Positions 46,546-60,246 of a DNA stretch of 64,000 nt are shown one piece after another. The number at the start of each line of letters is the position of its first letter. Position 1 is the stretch's first letter. Position numbers and translations under genes: made by a program. The notes beneath the pieces were generated by a model. The model did no database searches and had not been told where the DNA came from. It saw only the letters and a program-made list of their open reading frames with translations. The DNA is from Dirofilaria immitis (taxonomy: Eukaryota > Nematoda > Chromadorea > Rhabditida > Onchocercidae): NCBI GenBank assembly GCA_024305405.1, contig JAKNDB010000092.1:2077501-2141500 (forward strand), written 5' to 3'.

Positions 46546-46554
46546 GTATTTTAG
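46546..46554 (+). promoter_or_regulatory. Candidate trans-splice acceptor of UGGT
   Basis: GTATTTTAG ends at 46554, only eight bases before the UGGT start codon at 46563. Such a short distance with no upstream exon is typical of nematode spliced-leader addition. Confidence 0.4.
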
Positions 46555-46562
46555 AGAAGGGT

Positions 46563-49500
46563 ATGGAAAGCCTCTGGCTAATTATTATCCTATCAGCACT
46601 TCCTAGCCTGACTGATTCTGCAGTAAAGAAAAAGTCAGTAATTACATCACTGCATGCGAAATGGTCACAGACTTCATTTATTGCGGAAGCCAGGTGTGTT
46701 ATAAATTAAAAAATTCAATTCATTCTTTTTTTGGAAATTAATGTAGATACATAATGAAGTAAGGTAAATTGAAAAATTACTTTGAGTTTAATTTTTGGAA
46801 TTAAAATAACAGATTCCAAGCGAATGAAAGTTGACGGAAGAAGTTTTTAATCTTCCACCTTTCATCTTTATTTTTTTTTAATGTTTCTGACATCATCTAT
46901 TAAATTGCAACAAATTTAAAGAATTTATATCCTTTAATTTTCATATCTGTCGCGCATTATAATTTACAGTGAATTTATGGCTCAAGAAAGTGACAGTTTA
47001 TTTTGGATCTATATAGATGAAATTGTTGAGAAACTCAGTATCGATGAATGGCATACATGTATAGTTTGAATATTTAAAAGATTTAATGAGGCACAGAAAA
47101 ATTTGGCACTTTTCGTGATCAAATCATAGAATAGAACTTTGTTTGCAGTCATTTAAGTGTTTTGTACATGTATCCTTTGAGTTGCGCAGCTTCAATGATA
47201 CTGTATGTTTATATTGTTTTAACAGCATTAGCTTTTGAAACTCTGATCTAATCCACCAGATTTATTTTATCATTGTCTTTGATTTTTTGATTTTATTCCA
47301 TACAAAAATCGTTCTAATAGCGATAGTTTAAAACAAAGACTTTCAGATTTGATTATCAGTAAGGCTTTCAAATAGAGTTGAACTCACTTCGAAATTTCGA
47401 TATATAAATCACTGCTGAAACTGATTGTTGATAAGTTTTAGAAACGGTTTGTTTAGATTAATTAAGTTCTTTATTTGCAGCAACAAATCTATATTTCAGA
47501 TAGTGATGCTAGACAGTACGATTTGGCCATTCGCTTAGCAGGGTATTTGTTACAAGAAGCTCGTGTGAATCTTTTAAAATTTGCCTTATCTTTACGAGCT
47601 CATTCACCAACTGTAGTGCTTTTTCAAAGGGTTAGAATTTTCCCTCCTGCTTAGAGTCTTTATGGAATTTATACTTGTAATAATGCTTGACGTTACCACT
47701 TTAAACGAAAAATTATGTTATTCTTAACCTCTGTTTAATTATGTCAGCAAAGTTCTGCTTTTTTGGTTTTTGAAAACTTAAATTGGCCAATACTACAAGT
47801 AACGGAAAGATATATTAAAATTAATTTTTTTCTTTTAGAAATCAAATGTTTTGCTTATTTAATGAGGTATTCAAAATAAAAATACCTTCATGTATATTTT
47901 TTTGTTCCAGTTAGGTGCTGAGAGGAAGAAATCATGTAATGCGTTTGCTGATGTTCATGGTACTATAATATGCGATGTAAATGACTTGGAAAAAGTTATC
48001 GAAAGTGGTGTAAAGTGTGTTTTTATATATATATACTAATGTTCATAAATAACATCAAAGTCATCGTTACTGCTGATACATTTATTTTATGTTTTCAGAG
48101 GTCCTGCTCCAACAGTATATTCTATTGATCATGTATTTCCCGCAACTAAAGAACATAATGTTACTTTAATTGTATATGGGGAATTGGCTACTCTGTCCTG
48201 GAGAAAATTTCACTTAGCTGCAAAGACATTATCCAGAAGCGGCAAAGTCAAATACGTCTTTCGGCATTTCGTTAAAATAAGTTTTTGAATAAATGCACTT
48301 TATTTAAATTAAAAATTGAATTATTATTAAAATAGGCCCTGTATTTTTTATAGTTACTACAAATGATATTTATTAGAGTTCTTGCATTATATTTTATTAC
48401 AGTGAAAAGTACAAGCATCTCTTCGAATAATTTATATCCAAGTTCTACATATAAGTTCGAATTTTAGGATGCTCGTGATGATAAACTTTTGTTATCGGGT
48501 TACGGTGTTGAATTGGCAATTAAAAATACGGAATATAAAGCTGTTGATGATAGTACTGTAATTGGTGAGATAAAATTTTTTCGTTTCTTTATTTTTATTT
48601 CTTTCGAAAATTTGTATTCATATTTTATGAACTTGTTCACAGTCCGTTACTTAAATCAAGAAATTAATGATCCATAAATAAAATTTTGCAGATAAAATAA
48701 CAGTTGAAGAAAAATCAGAAGACTATACTGATAATGAAGACGATAACTGTGGATTTAATTTCAATACATTACGGTAAATTTGTTTTACTTTTTTAAAATT
48801 TCAAGAAATTTTTAAGATCCACACTTGTTCTGTGTCTTTCCATTAATATCATAATTGGATTTATTACTTATGATAAACCGTTAATTAGTATTTATAAAAT
48901 GTTGTTAAGCAGAGCCTTCTTTAATGTTACTGAACAATGATTATGAATGATTTTAAGTTCAGTAATGTCGATGAATTTTCTATGACAATTAAATAGTCTC
49001 GGAATTAAGGCGAATATTGCATAGATTTTTTTATTCATTTCAGCAGATTGCATAACGATTTAAAAGACTCGATTGAGCAATTTCGATTGCACTTGCTAGA
49101 ACGTGATGAGCTTACTCCGCTGAAAGTATGGCAGGTACAAGAACTTAGCTATCAAGCTGCTCAAACAATTGTTCAAGCCGGTTCGCAGAAAGCTCTTAAT
49201 ACCATGATAGATTCAAGTCAAAATTTCCCGCTTGCTGCTCGATCACTATCACGCCAAATAGTGCGAAAAGAATTTGTATCTGAGGTTATTTCTAATGACT
49301 TTTCTCAGAAAGTAAAGTTTATTGAAAATTACTACTTTCTAGAGATAAAAATGCTATGAATTCTCTATGTTGAGGATTTACTCTTGCTTAATTAGTCAAA
49401 AAAAAAAGAATTACCCTTGTTCAATTTATGAGAGAAATCACTGTATGTCATTGTTTGCAGGTTAGTGCAAATCAGAGCAATTAATAGAGTACGGCGTATC

Positions 49501-52500
49501 GGAAGGTGAATCCCTTTTTTAATTAATGGTATCATGGTGGATGTTGATGCTTTAGATGTATTTCAAGTGCTTGATATATTGAAACAGGAAGAGAAATTGG
49601 CAAATGGATTTTTTCGTATGGGAATTAAGGTGAACAAAAAATTTCGATATAATAAAAATATTGTTAGATTGCATTCCTTCCAAATTCATCCTGTTATAGT
49701 TATCTTTAAAATTAAACCTTTCATATGATCTCTTTAACTTCTTAAAAGTAGTACCGAAGCATGATACTATGTCATTCTAATGATTTATTAAGAAGAAATA
49801 ATTAAATTATTTGAGTAGCAAAAATAATTTTTCATGAGTTTTCTTTTGAAGTGAAGTACATCGTTCTAGAATGAATATCTTTCTATGCTGATGGATCTTG
49901 AATCAAGCAATGAACGTGTATCGTATGCAGTGGATTTCAGACCAGCATCTCCAGAAGTAAGTTAGACAGATAAGATCTTGCAATGCGCATAATTATTTAA
50001 CATTAAAAATGAAGTTGAACGATTAGGAATTAAGTTTAATGAAATTCCGAGGATTGAAATTTAGCTAAGTTTTGAAAGCACTTGTGCCTTCCATATCGAT
50101 TTCTATTATTAAATAATTTCTGGCCATTGAAAATTTGATAGTTTATCTCTTTCAGTATCTGAATAATTTGGATACCGATAAACAGTATCGACAATGGGCA
50201 AATAGTGTAGGTTTGTTACTACAGCCCTACTTTCCGGGAATGCTCCGACCAATTGCTAGGAATTTATTTACCTTGGTAAATTTATATTTTTATTTTGATG
50301 TTCAGTAATAATAAATTGGAAAATACTGACAGCCTTTTACGGGAAGAAGAAAAATTGCTGGTGCTTTTCGATATTTTTTGCCAGGAACCATTTTAAATTT
50401 CAAATTAATGAGCTACAGCGATTTGCTTGACGCCTCAATAAAATCGAAAAGAATCCGCTGAAAACCGAGCATTTTTGATCATATTATAATACCGATATAT
50501 CAATGATTCTTTTTATTTGATCATTCAAATATATTTATTTAATAGTTGTCCTTAGGGATACTTTTATTTTCATTTATATTTTTAAAAACCTTTAGATATT
50601 GAAGTCCGGGATAATATTCTTTTCCAGATTTTTGTTGTTGATCCATCTCAAAAGAAACTCGTGATTTATTACAAAATGCGCTGAAATTCTATATTCATGA
50701 GATACCTGTTAGGTATTTTAATTTTCTAATTCTTAAAAGTTGAACTTCATTTAATGTCAATCTACGACATTATAATACATCAGGAATATAGGACCTTATG
50801 CACTTTATGGATAATGAGGATTTGTTTGTTTCAATGGCGTCATTGGTTCCGTAGCATATATAAATTCTGTATGCTGTGGAAATGTTGGGTATACAAAAAA
50901 TGGAAAATAGTTAAAATCAAACAAAAATATTAAATTTCGAATTCAAAAGTGCTAAGAATTTAAAAATTGTTGTAGCCAAAAGATTTGATTTTCTTCTAGC
51001 TAAATATTACGCACAAAACATCTTATTTTGTTTTCAGACTTGGAGTTGTTTATGTGACTAATGATGAGAACGAAATAACTGGTTTTGATGATGCTTCTGT
51101 CGCCATGTTGAATTTATATAATTTTGTCAAAATAAATAGTGGTATTCGGAAAGCAGTAGATGTTTTAATTGAGGTTCAGAATTGTCAAATTTTTTTGATA
51201 GGTTTATTTTTATTAATTCTGCCTTATAAATCAACTTTCCTGAGAATCAATTTCTGTAATTTTTCTCTCGTACTCTTTTTGAATCATACTTATATTAGCA
51301 ACTCTTTCAGGTTTTATTATTTCCTCAGTATTATTCACCTTCTAGGATGTTTAGGACTGTTATAGGATTGGTGCAAAATTCTATAGAATTCAATACGTAA
51401 AAGTTATGCAAAAACTTCATGTTTTTAGGTTTTGAATGTGGAACAACAATCTGTATCTCCAAAAGATGTCTTATCATATTTTCAAGTCAAATATCCTGAC
51501 CATGATCCAAACGACGTATTTGGTAGTAACTCGAATTATGATAATGGGCGTGCAATAGGTCATAAATTTCTTCGCGACAGTGGTCTTGGCTTGACTCCCA
51601 AAGTGCTATTGAACGGTATTGTTCTAGACGATTCCGACGTAAGTTTGATTTTTAATTTCTTTACATTAAGTAGCGAACTAGTATTTAGGTTTTGGTTTTT
51701 TTTTGACAATATCTTTAAAGATTTTTGATTTTTAGGAGCAACTACTATTGGTTGCTTTGTTTTCCATCCTCCATAACTGTCTTTAGCTCTGTAATCGACT
51801 GATTTAGAATATCCAGATCTGGCCATATTTTATCACATCGACTGTTTTATATCAGAGATGTTAAACGATAGCGATATTAGAAATCGGGTGTATTATATAC
51901 AATTAAAAATTTCACTGTGATCAAATAACAGCATTTTTAATATTCATTAAAAATATAACGACAAAGTTCTAAAGTTCTTTTTGTTAGTGGTTTTCCTGTT
52001 AGAATTTTTCTTGAAGTTTCTATTTTAAAGTTTTACGTAACCAAAAAGAAGGAAGGACAATATGTTTCGGACTGGAGGGTATTTTGTCTGAAAGATATTT
52101 TTTATAGTTCTGTTTAAAAGATATTTTTTATAGATAACATCAGACCACTTTGAAGAAACTATAATGATGGAAATAATGCGTGTTACATCGCGTTTACAGA
52201 AAGCAGTAATGGAAAAGAGATTGAAAGATCAAGATAATGTAATGAATTGGATACTTTCTCAGGTATGCATGCATCAAAGAATGTTTCGGGGAATCTAGTC
52301 ATACTTTGGGTTGAAGTATGAAACATTGAAATTATGTTAATAGTACTTGTCGAAAGTTTAAAAAATTTCGATAATTACTGATGAAGTTTCCGGCAAAATA
52401 AGTTGGAAATATTTCCTGTAATAGAATTGTATTTATTACGACTATCCCTATTACCGTAAACTTTCTATTTTTCGAAATTTTCGATTACTGCATTATCTTT

Positions 52501-55500
52501 GGTTTGGTCATTACAGCCAGAAGTTATGCCACGAATCAATAAGCTCATTTTGGATTCACCGTTATCACCCGATGCGTTATATCTGGATTTAACGTCCATT
52601 CAGAAATGTACAAATACATCACCTGCACATTATTACAAACTACCACCAAAAGAGCAGAATCAATGTATGCTAAAAAGAATGCGATACATTACGAGGACAG
52701 GTAGACATTTATCGATGATTCTTGCTATTCGTTAAGTCTGATTTCGCATTTCAGTAAGTTATACTAACACTAGCAAATTTCATTTTTGCTTTTGTTTTTG
52801 CTCCTTTTTCTTTTTTTTGTCACTTATATGTGACTAAAGATAATTATTTTAAAAAATTGTTAGTCATTTATTTAAGAATAACTTCGAAATGTTCATTACT
52901 TACAGTTATTATTTCAATGTGATCCACGTTATTTTAGAGGAAATGAGAACTCATTTCTCTACTGTATGGGTGGTGAGCGATTTGGAAACTGCCGAAGGAC
53001 GACTTTTGGCATATAATGCAATCAAACATCTTAAACATTCTTATACGATGCGTGTTGCTATCATTAATAATCCTAAAGATGTGAGTTCTTCTGTCTGTAC
53101 AAGCTTGACATCGCTTTAAAGAAATTTCCAAACTTTGCGAAAACATATTTCTATTAATTAACTGCTTTCTATTCCAAAGCATTGATATTATTAGTTTTCT
53201 TCTTAGTAAACAAGACTCTGATAAAGTCTTGGGGATTGATTCGCGTAAATTCCATTTTTTTTTTTGTAATTTTAATGACGACTGATGCATTTGAGAAAAG
53301 TGCTGTGTAATTTTTTAAATTTTATTAATTCTAAAAAATAAAGATATTGCAGATTGAAGCAGCTACCACTTCTGGTAGTGTAACAATGCTTGTGAATCTT
53401 GCATCACGCTTACTTATACCGAGGCAAATGAAATCATTTATAACAAAGCTTGTGAAAGAAGAAATTGTATCAAAACTACTAAATAAACAAATTACTTTAG
53501 ATGATCTTGCTGTCAATGTTCGTTCGATCTTTTCCTTTTATTTCCCGAAAAATATGTTTACACTAAAACGTTTAATAGTTTCATGGAACTTATAAAATAA
53601 TAGTTTTCATGCAGTTATGCAAATTGATAGTCGGAATTTTTGGAAACTGTATAATACTACATTAAGTGTTAAAAGAGCATAATTAAACTACTTTTTCCAT
53701 TTCCTCAGTTTGACAACTTAGGATATAATTGTTATTTTAATTGGTGATTCTTATTCTAAATATTCTTATAAGTTGTTGTTATAGGATATGAACATGACAG
53801 TTTTTTACAAGGAATCTAGACAAATAAACAGTGAGGAAATAATCGCAGATGCTAAGTACTCGAGGCGTATTCTTGATTTGAGGCCTGGACAGTTAGCATT
53901 GGTAGTTAATGGCTTACTTATTGGACCACTTGGCAATGGGCAAGTTTTGGATGTTGAAGATATGGAACTAATAGACAAACTTATTTTGCTTCGAGGTGGG
54001 AAGGTATGGGAATTATCCAACGAATTTTGAAATTTTTCAAAGAACGGAAACTTCGCTAACTCACTTCAGAAGACTTGAAACGATCTAAAACTGATCAAAA
54101 ATTTTTTCTATGATTTTTTTCAAAGCGCAAAATTTATGTTAACGAGAATTTTTAATGATCTTTAATAATCTCATGATTCTTCGTTGATTCGAAGCAAATG
54201 TGACTATTAAATCTTAAAGATTTAATGTAACCACTCTTAATTTGAAGATTATTGGAGACTATATGGAGAAGTGGAAAATACGAACAAGACATGGGGAGTC
54301 ATCAGATATGGTTATGCGTAGCATGGCTTTGATTGGAAGTATTGGTGTTACCAAAAACGACGATTCATTCCATTTTCAGGAGTGAAAGAGAGGTATATCC
54401 GTATGATATTTTTGTAAATTTGTAGCTCTGATAAATGTTTAATTACTGGATCTCACTTATTAATGTTATTGAGACTGACTAAATACGATGAGCTTCTGAT
54501 GTATAATGTTATTTTTTTGTATTTTCAGATTTTCTTCAAGCTTTTGTTTTTTTTTTATTCAATGTTCTCTCTGTTTTGTAGTATCTTGACAATCAATGGA
54601 ACCGACGAAGAAGGCTTAATCTCTGTCCTTTGTATTGTTGATCCATTATCTGTGCAAGCTCAACGACTTAGTCATCTGCTGACTGTTATACAAAAAGTTG
54701 TCAATCTGGAGGTGAAGTTAGTAATGAATCCTAAGGCTAAACTTAGTGAACTTCCATTAAAGAGGTGAATTTCAGTTATTTCGTAAATTTGATTTTGCTG
54801 TAGATTCCTTCGAAACAGTGCGGATGTCATTATTGCAAGTTACTGATTAAGCATTTTTTCATATGTTCTAGTCAAATCTTCAAAATTTTGTTTACGAATT
54901 CGTTATTATTCATACTTCTATTTTTGGAAGTGGCTTCTTTAATATTTAATAATTTAACTTCTTGCTGTTAGCTTCTTTGATCTGTTTTTATTGGCTATCA
55001 TGGAATTAGCAGTAATATACAAATTACAGTATACTGAAATGCAAAATGTGGCTTAACACTTTTAAAATGTCAAGTTCTGTTAATAAAATGGTGCCAACAT
55101 TGCTTGTGTGATTTTTAATTTAAATTATTCTACATTATTCAAGATGCCAATGAGCGAATTTCATTGTAATCATTGATTTTTTATTTACATTATTTCTTGA
55201 TATACAGCAAGCGTTAATAAGATATAGGCAACAAAGCTATAAATTAGGTAAGTCGAAATTAATGGTAAAATACACTTTATATTTAATAACACGGAATGAA
55301 AAAATCAAATTGAAAGCTTTACTTACACAATCGCACGAAACAGTTTATAGCTATAAATTTATAGGTTTTATCGCCTCGTGCTACAACCCACAATAATGTT
55401 CGATGATTCAGGACGTATTAATAGTGCAGCGTATGAAGCTCGTTTTACAGCATTGCCAAACAAGCAGCTGCTAACTCTTGCCGTTGTTCCTCCAGATGCT

Positions 55501-58500
55501 TGGATGGTTCAACCAGTATATGCCATTTATGATCTAGATAATATTAAGCTGGAAAATGTATGCAGTATAATTTCTATTTTTTGTCATTTTTTGAATTTTA
55601 TATGGTGATTTACAGTTGATAGCGTTTTATTATTGCTTGTCTGCATCATTCTTTAAATACATGACATACGGATGCATTATTATGTGTTATTCAATAGTAA
55701 AAGATAGAATTAAATTTACTGAAATATATCTATGACATAAAAATCAAGATTTTAGGTAACAGGGAATGTAGTTGCCAAGTTTGAGCTTGAACATATTCTT
55801 CTCGAAGGTCACTGCTTCGATGATATGACTGGATCACCTCCGCGTGGCCTGCAGTTTACTTTGGGCACCTTGACAAATCCGAATCGTTATGATACGATTG
55901 TTATGGCCAATTTGGTAAGCAGAATTCAATTTTTGAAGTCAAATTATAAAAGCCAAATGTGGTAGATCGATAGTTTCCTTAATAATTGGCTTGAAGCAGT
56001 ACAAAAGTAGAGTAATTTCTACAATTGATATTTATAGTAGGATAGTAATTGAAATATTACAAAATCAGTATTATATTCGGATTTTTGCTTTAACTGCAGA
56101 AATCTTGAGATATTTTGAGTTTTATCGATTTATTTACTTCATTTTTATTTTTCACTGAGCATTGTTTTTTATTTGAACTAATAAATAAGTTCTTTTGTCC
56201 AGGGCTACTTCCAGTTAAAAGCTGATCCGGGTGCTTGGATCTTAAATCTCCGTGATGGTAAATCGAAAGATATCTATAACATTGTAAGGTAAGTGAATTA
56301 TTGTTGAATATTGAGCCTCACGTTTGAGTTATGATGTTTAAAAACATAAATATTGATGACAATGGATATTGATATAGTGTCGATGTAGCAGTGGATAAAT
56401 AAAGCCTCTTAAACAGTTAGTATTTAAAAATTTCTTTGAGAACTTTAAGCTGAGATGCAATTTTAAATTGCAAATAAACAATTTAAATCATTTAGTATCG
56501 TAATCAGAGGAATAAAGACCGCACTTGTGCATATAATCTGTTTATTTATTTTCTGAACGCGAAGTTTTATTGTTTTTTAATCAATGATGAATGAATTGTT
56601 CGTGATAAAGTAAAATATTTTTACAGTCACGTACATACAGAATCAGTCGATGAGACCGGAGTAAATGTTTTAATCGATTCGTTCAGTGGTCGAACAATTC
56701 GTATTCGAGTCGCCAAAAAAAGGGAAAAGAAAAGGAAAATTTATTAAATGAGGGAAAATTCGAAGGAGAGAACGAAGATCATCATTCCGTATGGAGTAGT
56801 ATATCAACGTACGTTCTGCTCAAGTTTGGAAATTGTTTTTGAGTTCTATTAAGATTCTGAAGTTTTCCAGGAAGTGTCTTTTTCATTGAGGACCATTTTT
56901 TTCACATAAAATTAACATGAAGTCGAACAAACATTCTGTTATTTTAAATTTTTTGCGACTTATTTTTAAAATTCTGTTTTCCAGAAGTATAAGTGGTAGT
57001 GAAAAATATGATGCAATCAATATTTTTCATTGGCATCAGGAAATTTATATGAACGTTTCCTGCGAATCATGATTTTGAGTGTAATGAAACATACGAAACA
57101 TCCCGTCAATTTTTGGCTGCTGAAGAATTATTTGTCACCTAATTTTAAGGCCAGATAACTTTTAGATTTGTATATTTTTTAGTGCAAATGCATTTTAACT
57201 GGGACTTTTGACCTGTAATTTATTTTAGGAAACATTACCTGAAATGGCTAAGCATTATGGATTCCAATATGAATTTGTAGAATATCGTTGGCCACGTTGG
57301 TTGCATCAGCAAACTGAGAAGCAGCGTGTCATGTGGGGGTAAGAGTTAACGATGAAAGAACATTCAGATAGGAACCATTATGTTTTTATGCATTTATTTC
57401 ATTTAAATTGTTAGTCAAAAGTCGTTTTTTTATGATCTTATGAAATTGGCTTTTTATAAAGTTTATTATCATGCAAAATGCTATCTGTTTTTATTTTATC
57501 TAATTTTTCTTAGAAATTGCATTTGTTTCATATATTTGTATTGCTCTGCAGATATAAAATACTTTTCTTGGATGTTCTGTTCCTGTTAAATATACGAAAA
57601 ATAATTTTCGTTGACGCGGATCAAATAGTTCGGACAGATTTGATGGAATTAATGGAATTGGATTTGGGTGGTGCTCCGTATGGTTTCACTCCTTTCTGTG
57701 ATAGCAGAACATCAATGGATGGTTTCAGATTTTGGAAAAGAGGCTACTGGGCTAATCATCTTGCTGGTCGCAAATATCACATCAGGTATGTTTTTAATTT
57801 TTTTCGACTTGCACTTCAGATTTGCTGTGATTATTTTAATTTGTAATAATTAATAAATGAGTTAATAAAAATATGACCAATTTTTCAGCGCACTTTATGT
57901 AATTGACTTGGTTAAATTTCGTCAGGTAGCTGCCGGTGATCGTTTACGTGGTCAGTATCAAGGATTGAGTGCTGACCCAAATAGTCTTTCAAATCTTGAC
58001 CAGGTAACTTTTTTCTTCCGTAATTCTTTTTAGAAATGATAATTTCGTTTTATCTACAGGATTTACCGAATAATATGATTCACCAAGTGCGCATTAAATC
58101 ATTACCGCAAGAATGGCTTTGGTGTGAAACATGGTGTGATGACGCCTCAAAAAATAAAGCAAAAACGATTGATTTGGTTTGTCAGCAATTTATAGTAGAG
58201 TAGTCTGTAAAATATTCTTTAAACATAGTTTCTTTGTTTATTGCTTTATTATTCTATTTCCTGTTTCTTTCTATTCATAAATCTTATTTTCCATGGAAAT
58301 TTTTTGAGAATGTATTTATATTGTGCATATATTCAAATGATTTTGAGAAGATTATTTCAATTCTTAATGGATTTTCGCGGATATAAACTCTGAACTTTAC
58401 TGCTCTTTTGTAATAATTCCATGTTTTAGTGCAACAATCCTCAGACCAAGGAACCGAAACTTGAATCGGCCATGCGAATTATTCCCGAATGGAAGGATTA

Positions 58501-58602
58501 TGACACCGAAATTAAGACATTATTTGATGAAAGATCAAAAAGCATGTGGGAGAATCAAGGAAATCTGAGCATCAGACAACTGATGAACACACTGAACTAT
58601 AA
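46563..58602 (+). CDS. UGGT: UDP-glucose:glycoprotein glucosyltransferase
   Basis: ER folding sensor that re-glucosylates misfolded N-glycoproteins for another calnexin cycle. Exons: 46563-46693, 46970-47058, 47500-47630, 47911-48014, 48099-48270, 48468-48564, 48692-48773, 49044-49284, 49461-49629, 49870-49956, 50156-50275, 50628-50712, 51038-51173, 51429-51638, 52134-52262, 52517-52700, 52938-53080, 53353-53517, 53785-54003, 54248-54392, 54582-54764, 55365-55557, 55756-55914, 56203-56288, 56627-56808, 56985-57149, 57229-57338, 57552-57785, 57889-58003, 58060-58176, 58430-58602. Total about 1,520 residues with seven bases restored; human UGGT1 has 1,555. Signal peptide: [17 protein letters not shown]. 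Thioredoxin-like and beta regions include [16 protein letters not shown] and [11 protein letters not shown]. The C-terminal GT24 domain has [13 protein letters not shown], the metal-binding DAD in [12 protein letters not shown] (about 1329-1331), [12 protein letters not shown] and [22 protein letters not shown]. Frame breaks are at 49479-49480, 49515-49520, 50650-50653, 54380-54383, 56715-56721, 57023-57027 and 58548-58550. The exon ending at 57149 has a GC, not GT, donor. Confidence 0.95.
52091..52133 (+). repeat. Duplicated splice-acceptor tract in UGGT
   Basis: AAAGATATTTTTTATAG occurs at 52091-52107 and exactly again at 52117-52133, the second copy being the acceptor of the exon at 52134. 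The first copy is a ready alternative acceptor; using it would add 26 bases and shift the frame. Confidence 0.7.
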
Positions 58603-60246
58603 TTTTTTTGTCCATAGCGTTGCAAAATTTCAAAGATCATGACATCGCCATTAATGTGCTTTTTCAATTTTTAAATTGTGCATAAGACTCTTTTTAGTCG
58701 TAGAAGACATACAAATTATGCAAATGGAGGTAGGCTGAAGAAATATTATCTCTGAAAATATTGAAAGTTTTCATATTTAATAATGCCTTATGAAGTACTT
58801 TTATTTAGGTTTATTCTGTTGTGGTTCGATTTTCTCTTTGAAATAAACAGTATTTTTGTTTTTGAATTACAAGCTTATATAAGTGAGGATGCAAATGAAT
58901 AATTACGGATTGCGTTATTATATTCTTGGCGATGATTTCATTCCTTTTACTCATAAATTCTGTGTTTTTCATGTATTTATATAATACGATCAAAATATAT
59001 TGAATGAATTAAGTAGGTATTATAAACTTTAGGAAGCTAATGCTTGTTGCATCTTTTGAATATTGCACATTAAGTTCAGATATCTTTGAACTGACTATGC
59101 TAGATTTGAATTCTTGCATATCAACGAGGTTTTAAATTCTTGAAAATATTTTCTCTATAAAATCTGCGTTAATATATTATTAAAGTTTATAATATGAATT
59201 GATTATATATATACGAATAGTACACATTAGCAAGCTTATTTTATATATGCTTGTAATTAATACTGGTTATTCAAACATTTGTTGTATTTTTGATTGTGGG
59301 ATAATCATTTGGAGCAATAATTATTTGTCGCCTTCTTCCTTATAATAGCCATTTTTACGCATAGTTTTTGGATCTACTGAGATTTTGAGATTTTGAAAAT
59401 CAACTTTTGGCGAAACAAGGAATATAGACAGATCTTTATGAGAAAAAAATGTGTTTGTAACTATTTTACATTTACCAAAATCCCAAAATTTTTTACGAAG
59501 TCTACAATTTGAGGTGATATTTAAGTTTTTGAAATCTAGACCTCGCGATTTATTAACATCGTGCTGAATTTGTATGATTTCATTATTGTTTGACTTTGTG
59601 GACTTTGTTATTGTTGTTGACACTGCTGCTCTTGTGGTGTCGTGAAATAATCTGTAAGGGCATCAAGTGAACTTTTTTTAAAAATTAGCTACTGACTAAC
59701 GGAAGCAGATCAATAATTGAGATTTTCTACATGGAGCCGTTTATCCATTTCGCTAGACATTGTCTTCTTCCATATTTTTGAATGCTTTATATTCACTTTG
59801 TATTCATTTCATGTAAGGAAGTTTCTGAATTTGTCATATTCCATTAAATTTAATGTTTTATAGTTCTGATTTAGAAGTTAGTGTGGGAGGTTTGAGGTTC
59901 GCTCTATTTAACCTTAAGAAGACAACGAAGTAATAATAAAATGCTCGAGATGTTTCACTTTTGAATCACTGTTATGTATATTTTGTTACTGAATTAAAGT
60001 GAATAAACTTTTCTTAATATTTCTAATTCGTTAGGAGCTTTTGCAATGTTATGCTAAAATGCATTTTGAAAAAATATTGAGGAGTTTCATAAATTTCTGA
60101 AAATTTTATTTTCTTATGAAGTTAATATCCAGTTCTCTGGTTTTTGATTTCAGTGCTTTTGATAAGGAATTGCCTTGTCTTCAGATTTCCTGTCACTGAT
60201 TTAGTTTCAGATTATTATTGTTGTGAAATTACGACTTAGTTATCTC
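58603..60246. other. Spacer between UGGT and MRPL23
   Basis: It contains the presumed UGGT 3' UTR and, on the opposite strand, the candidate exon pair listed at 59321-59760. The remainder is AT-rich and featureless. An acceptor-like TTTCAG ends at 60210, 36 bases before the MRPL23 start, and may be its trans-splice site. Confidence 0.5.
59321..59760 (-). CDS. Candidate small minus-strand gene, unrecognised
   Basis: On the minus strand an ATG at 59760 opens MSSEMDKRLHVENLNY. A TTACAG acceptor (59652-59657) then leads into an exon from 59651 down to a TAA at 59321-59323, about 109 open codons. It contains LFHDTTRAAVSTTITKSTK, DVNKSRGLDFKNLNITSNCR, FWDFGKCKIV and a lysine-rich end (KTMRKNGYYKEEGDK). 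No signal peptide, membrane helix or known domain is seen. The phase between the two parts (a GTAGAA donor after RLH) does not match without one extra base, similar to other breaks in this window. It would be convergent with UGGT, facing it 3' to 3'. It may be a real short gene or a chance frame. Confidence 0.35.

Larger units (their letters stand above)
41838..46562. other. Long intergenic region with candidate gene remnants
   Basis: About 4.7 kb between the unrecognised gene and UGGT. It contains an AT microsatellite (42186-42205), a minus-strand open frame at 42936-43110 (NSKKNGNPTPNDYVQDHSKN) following an acceptor-like ATATAG, and the stop-interrupted frame at 45401-46240. Nothing here matches a family I know. 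Confidence 0.45.

Noticed and set aside
51560..51826. Minus-strand frame beginning [16 protein letters not shown]
   Set aside because: The first 30 codons look protein-like and lie in a UGGT intron, but there is no donor after them and the rest is antisense to exon 14, so a nested gene is not supported.
52934..53290. Minus-strand open frame of 118 codons
   Set aside because: It lies antisense to UGGT exon 17 and the following intron; the plus reading ([21 protein letters not shown]) is clearly the conserved one.
53805..54020. Minus-strand frame over UGGT exon 19
   Set aside because: Antisense of a conserved exon, with no motif of its own.
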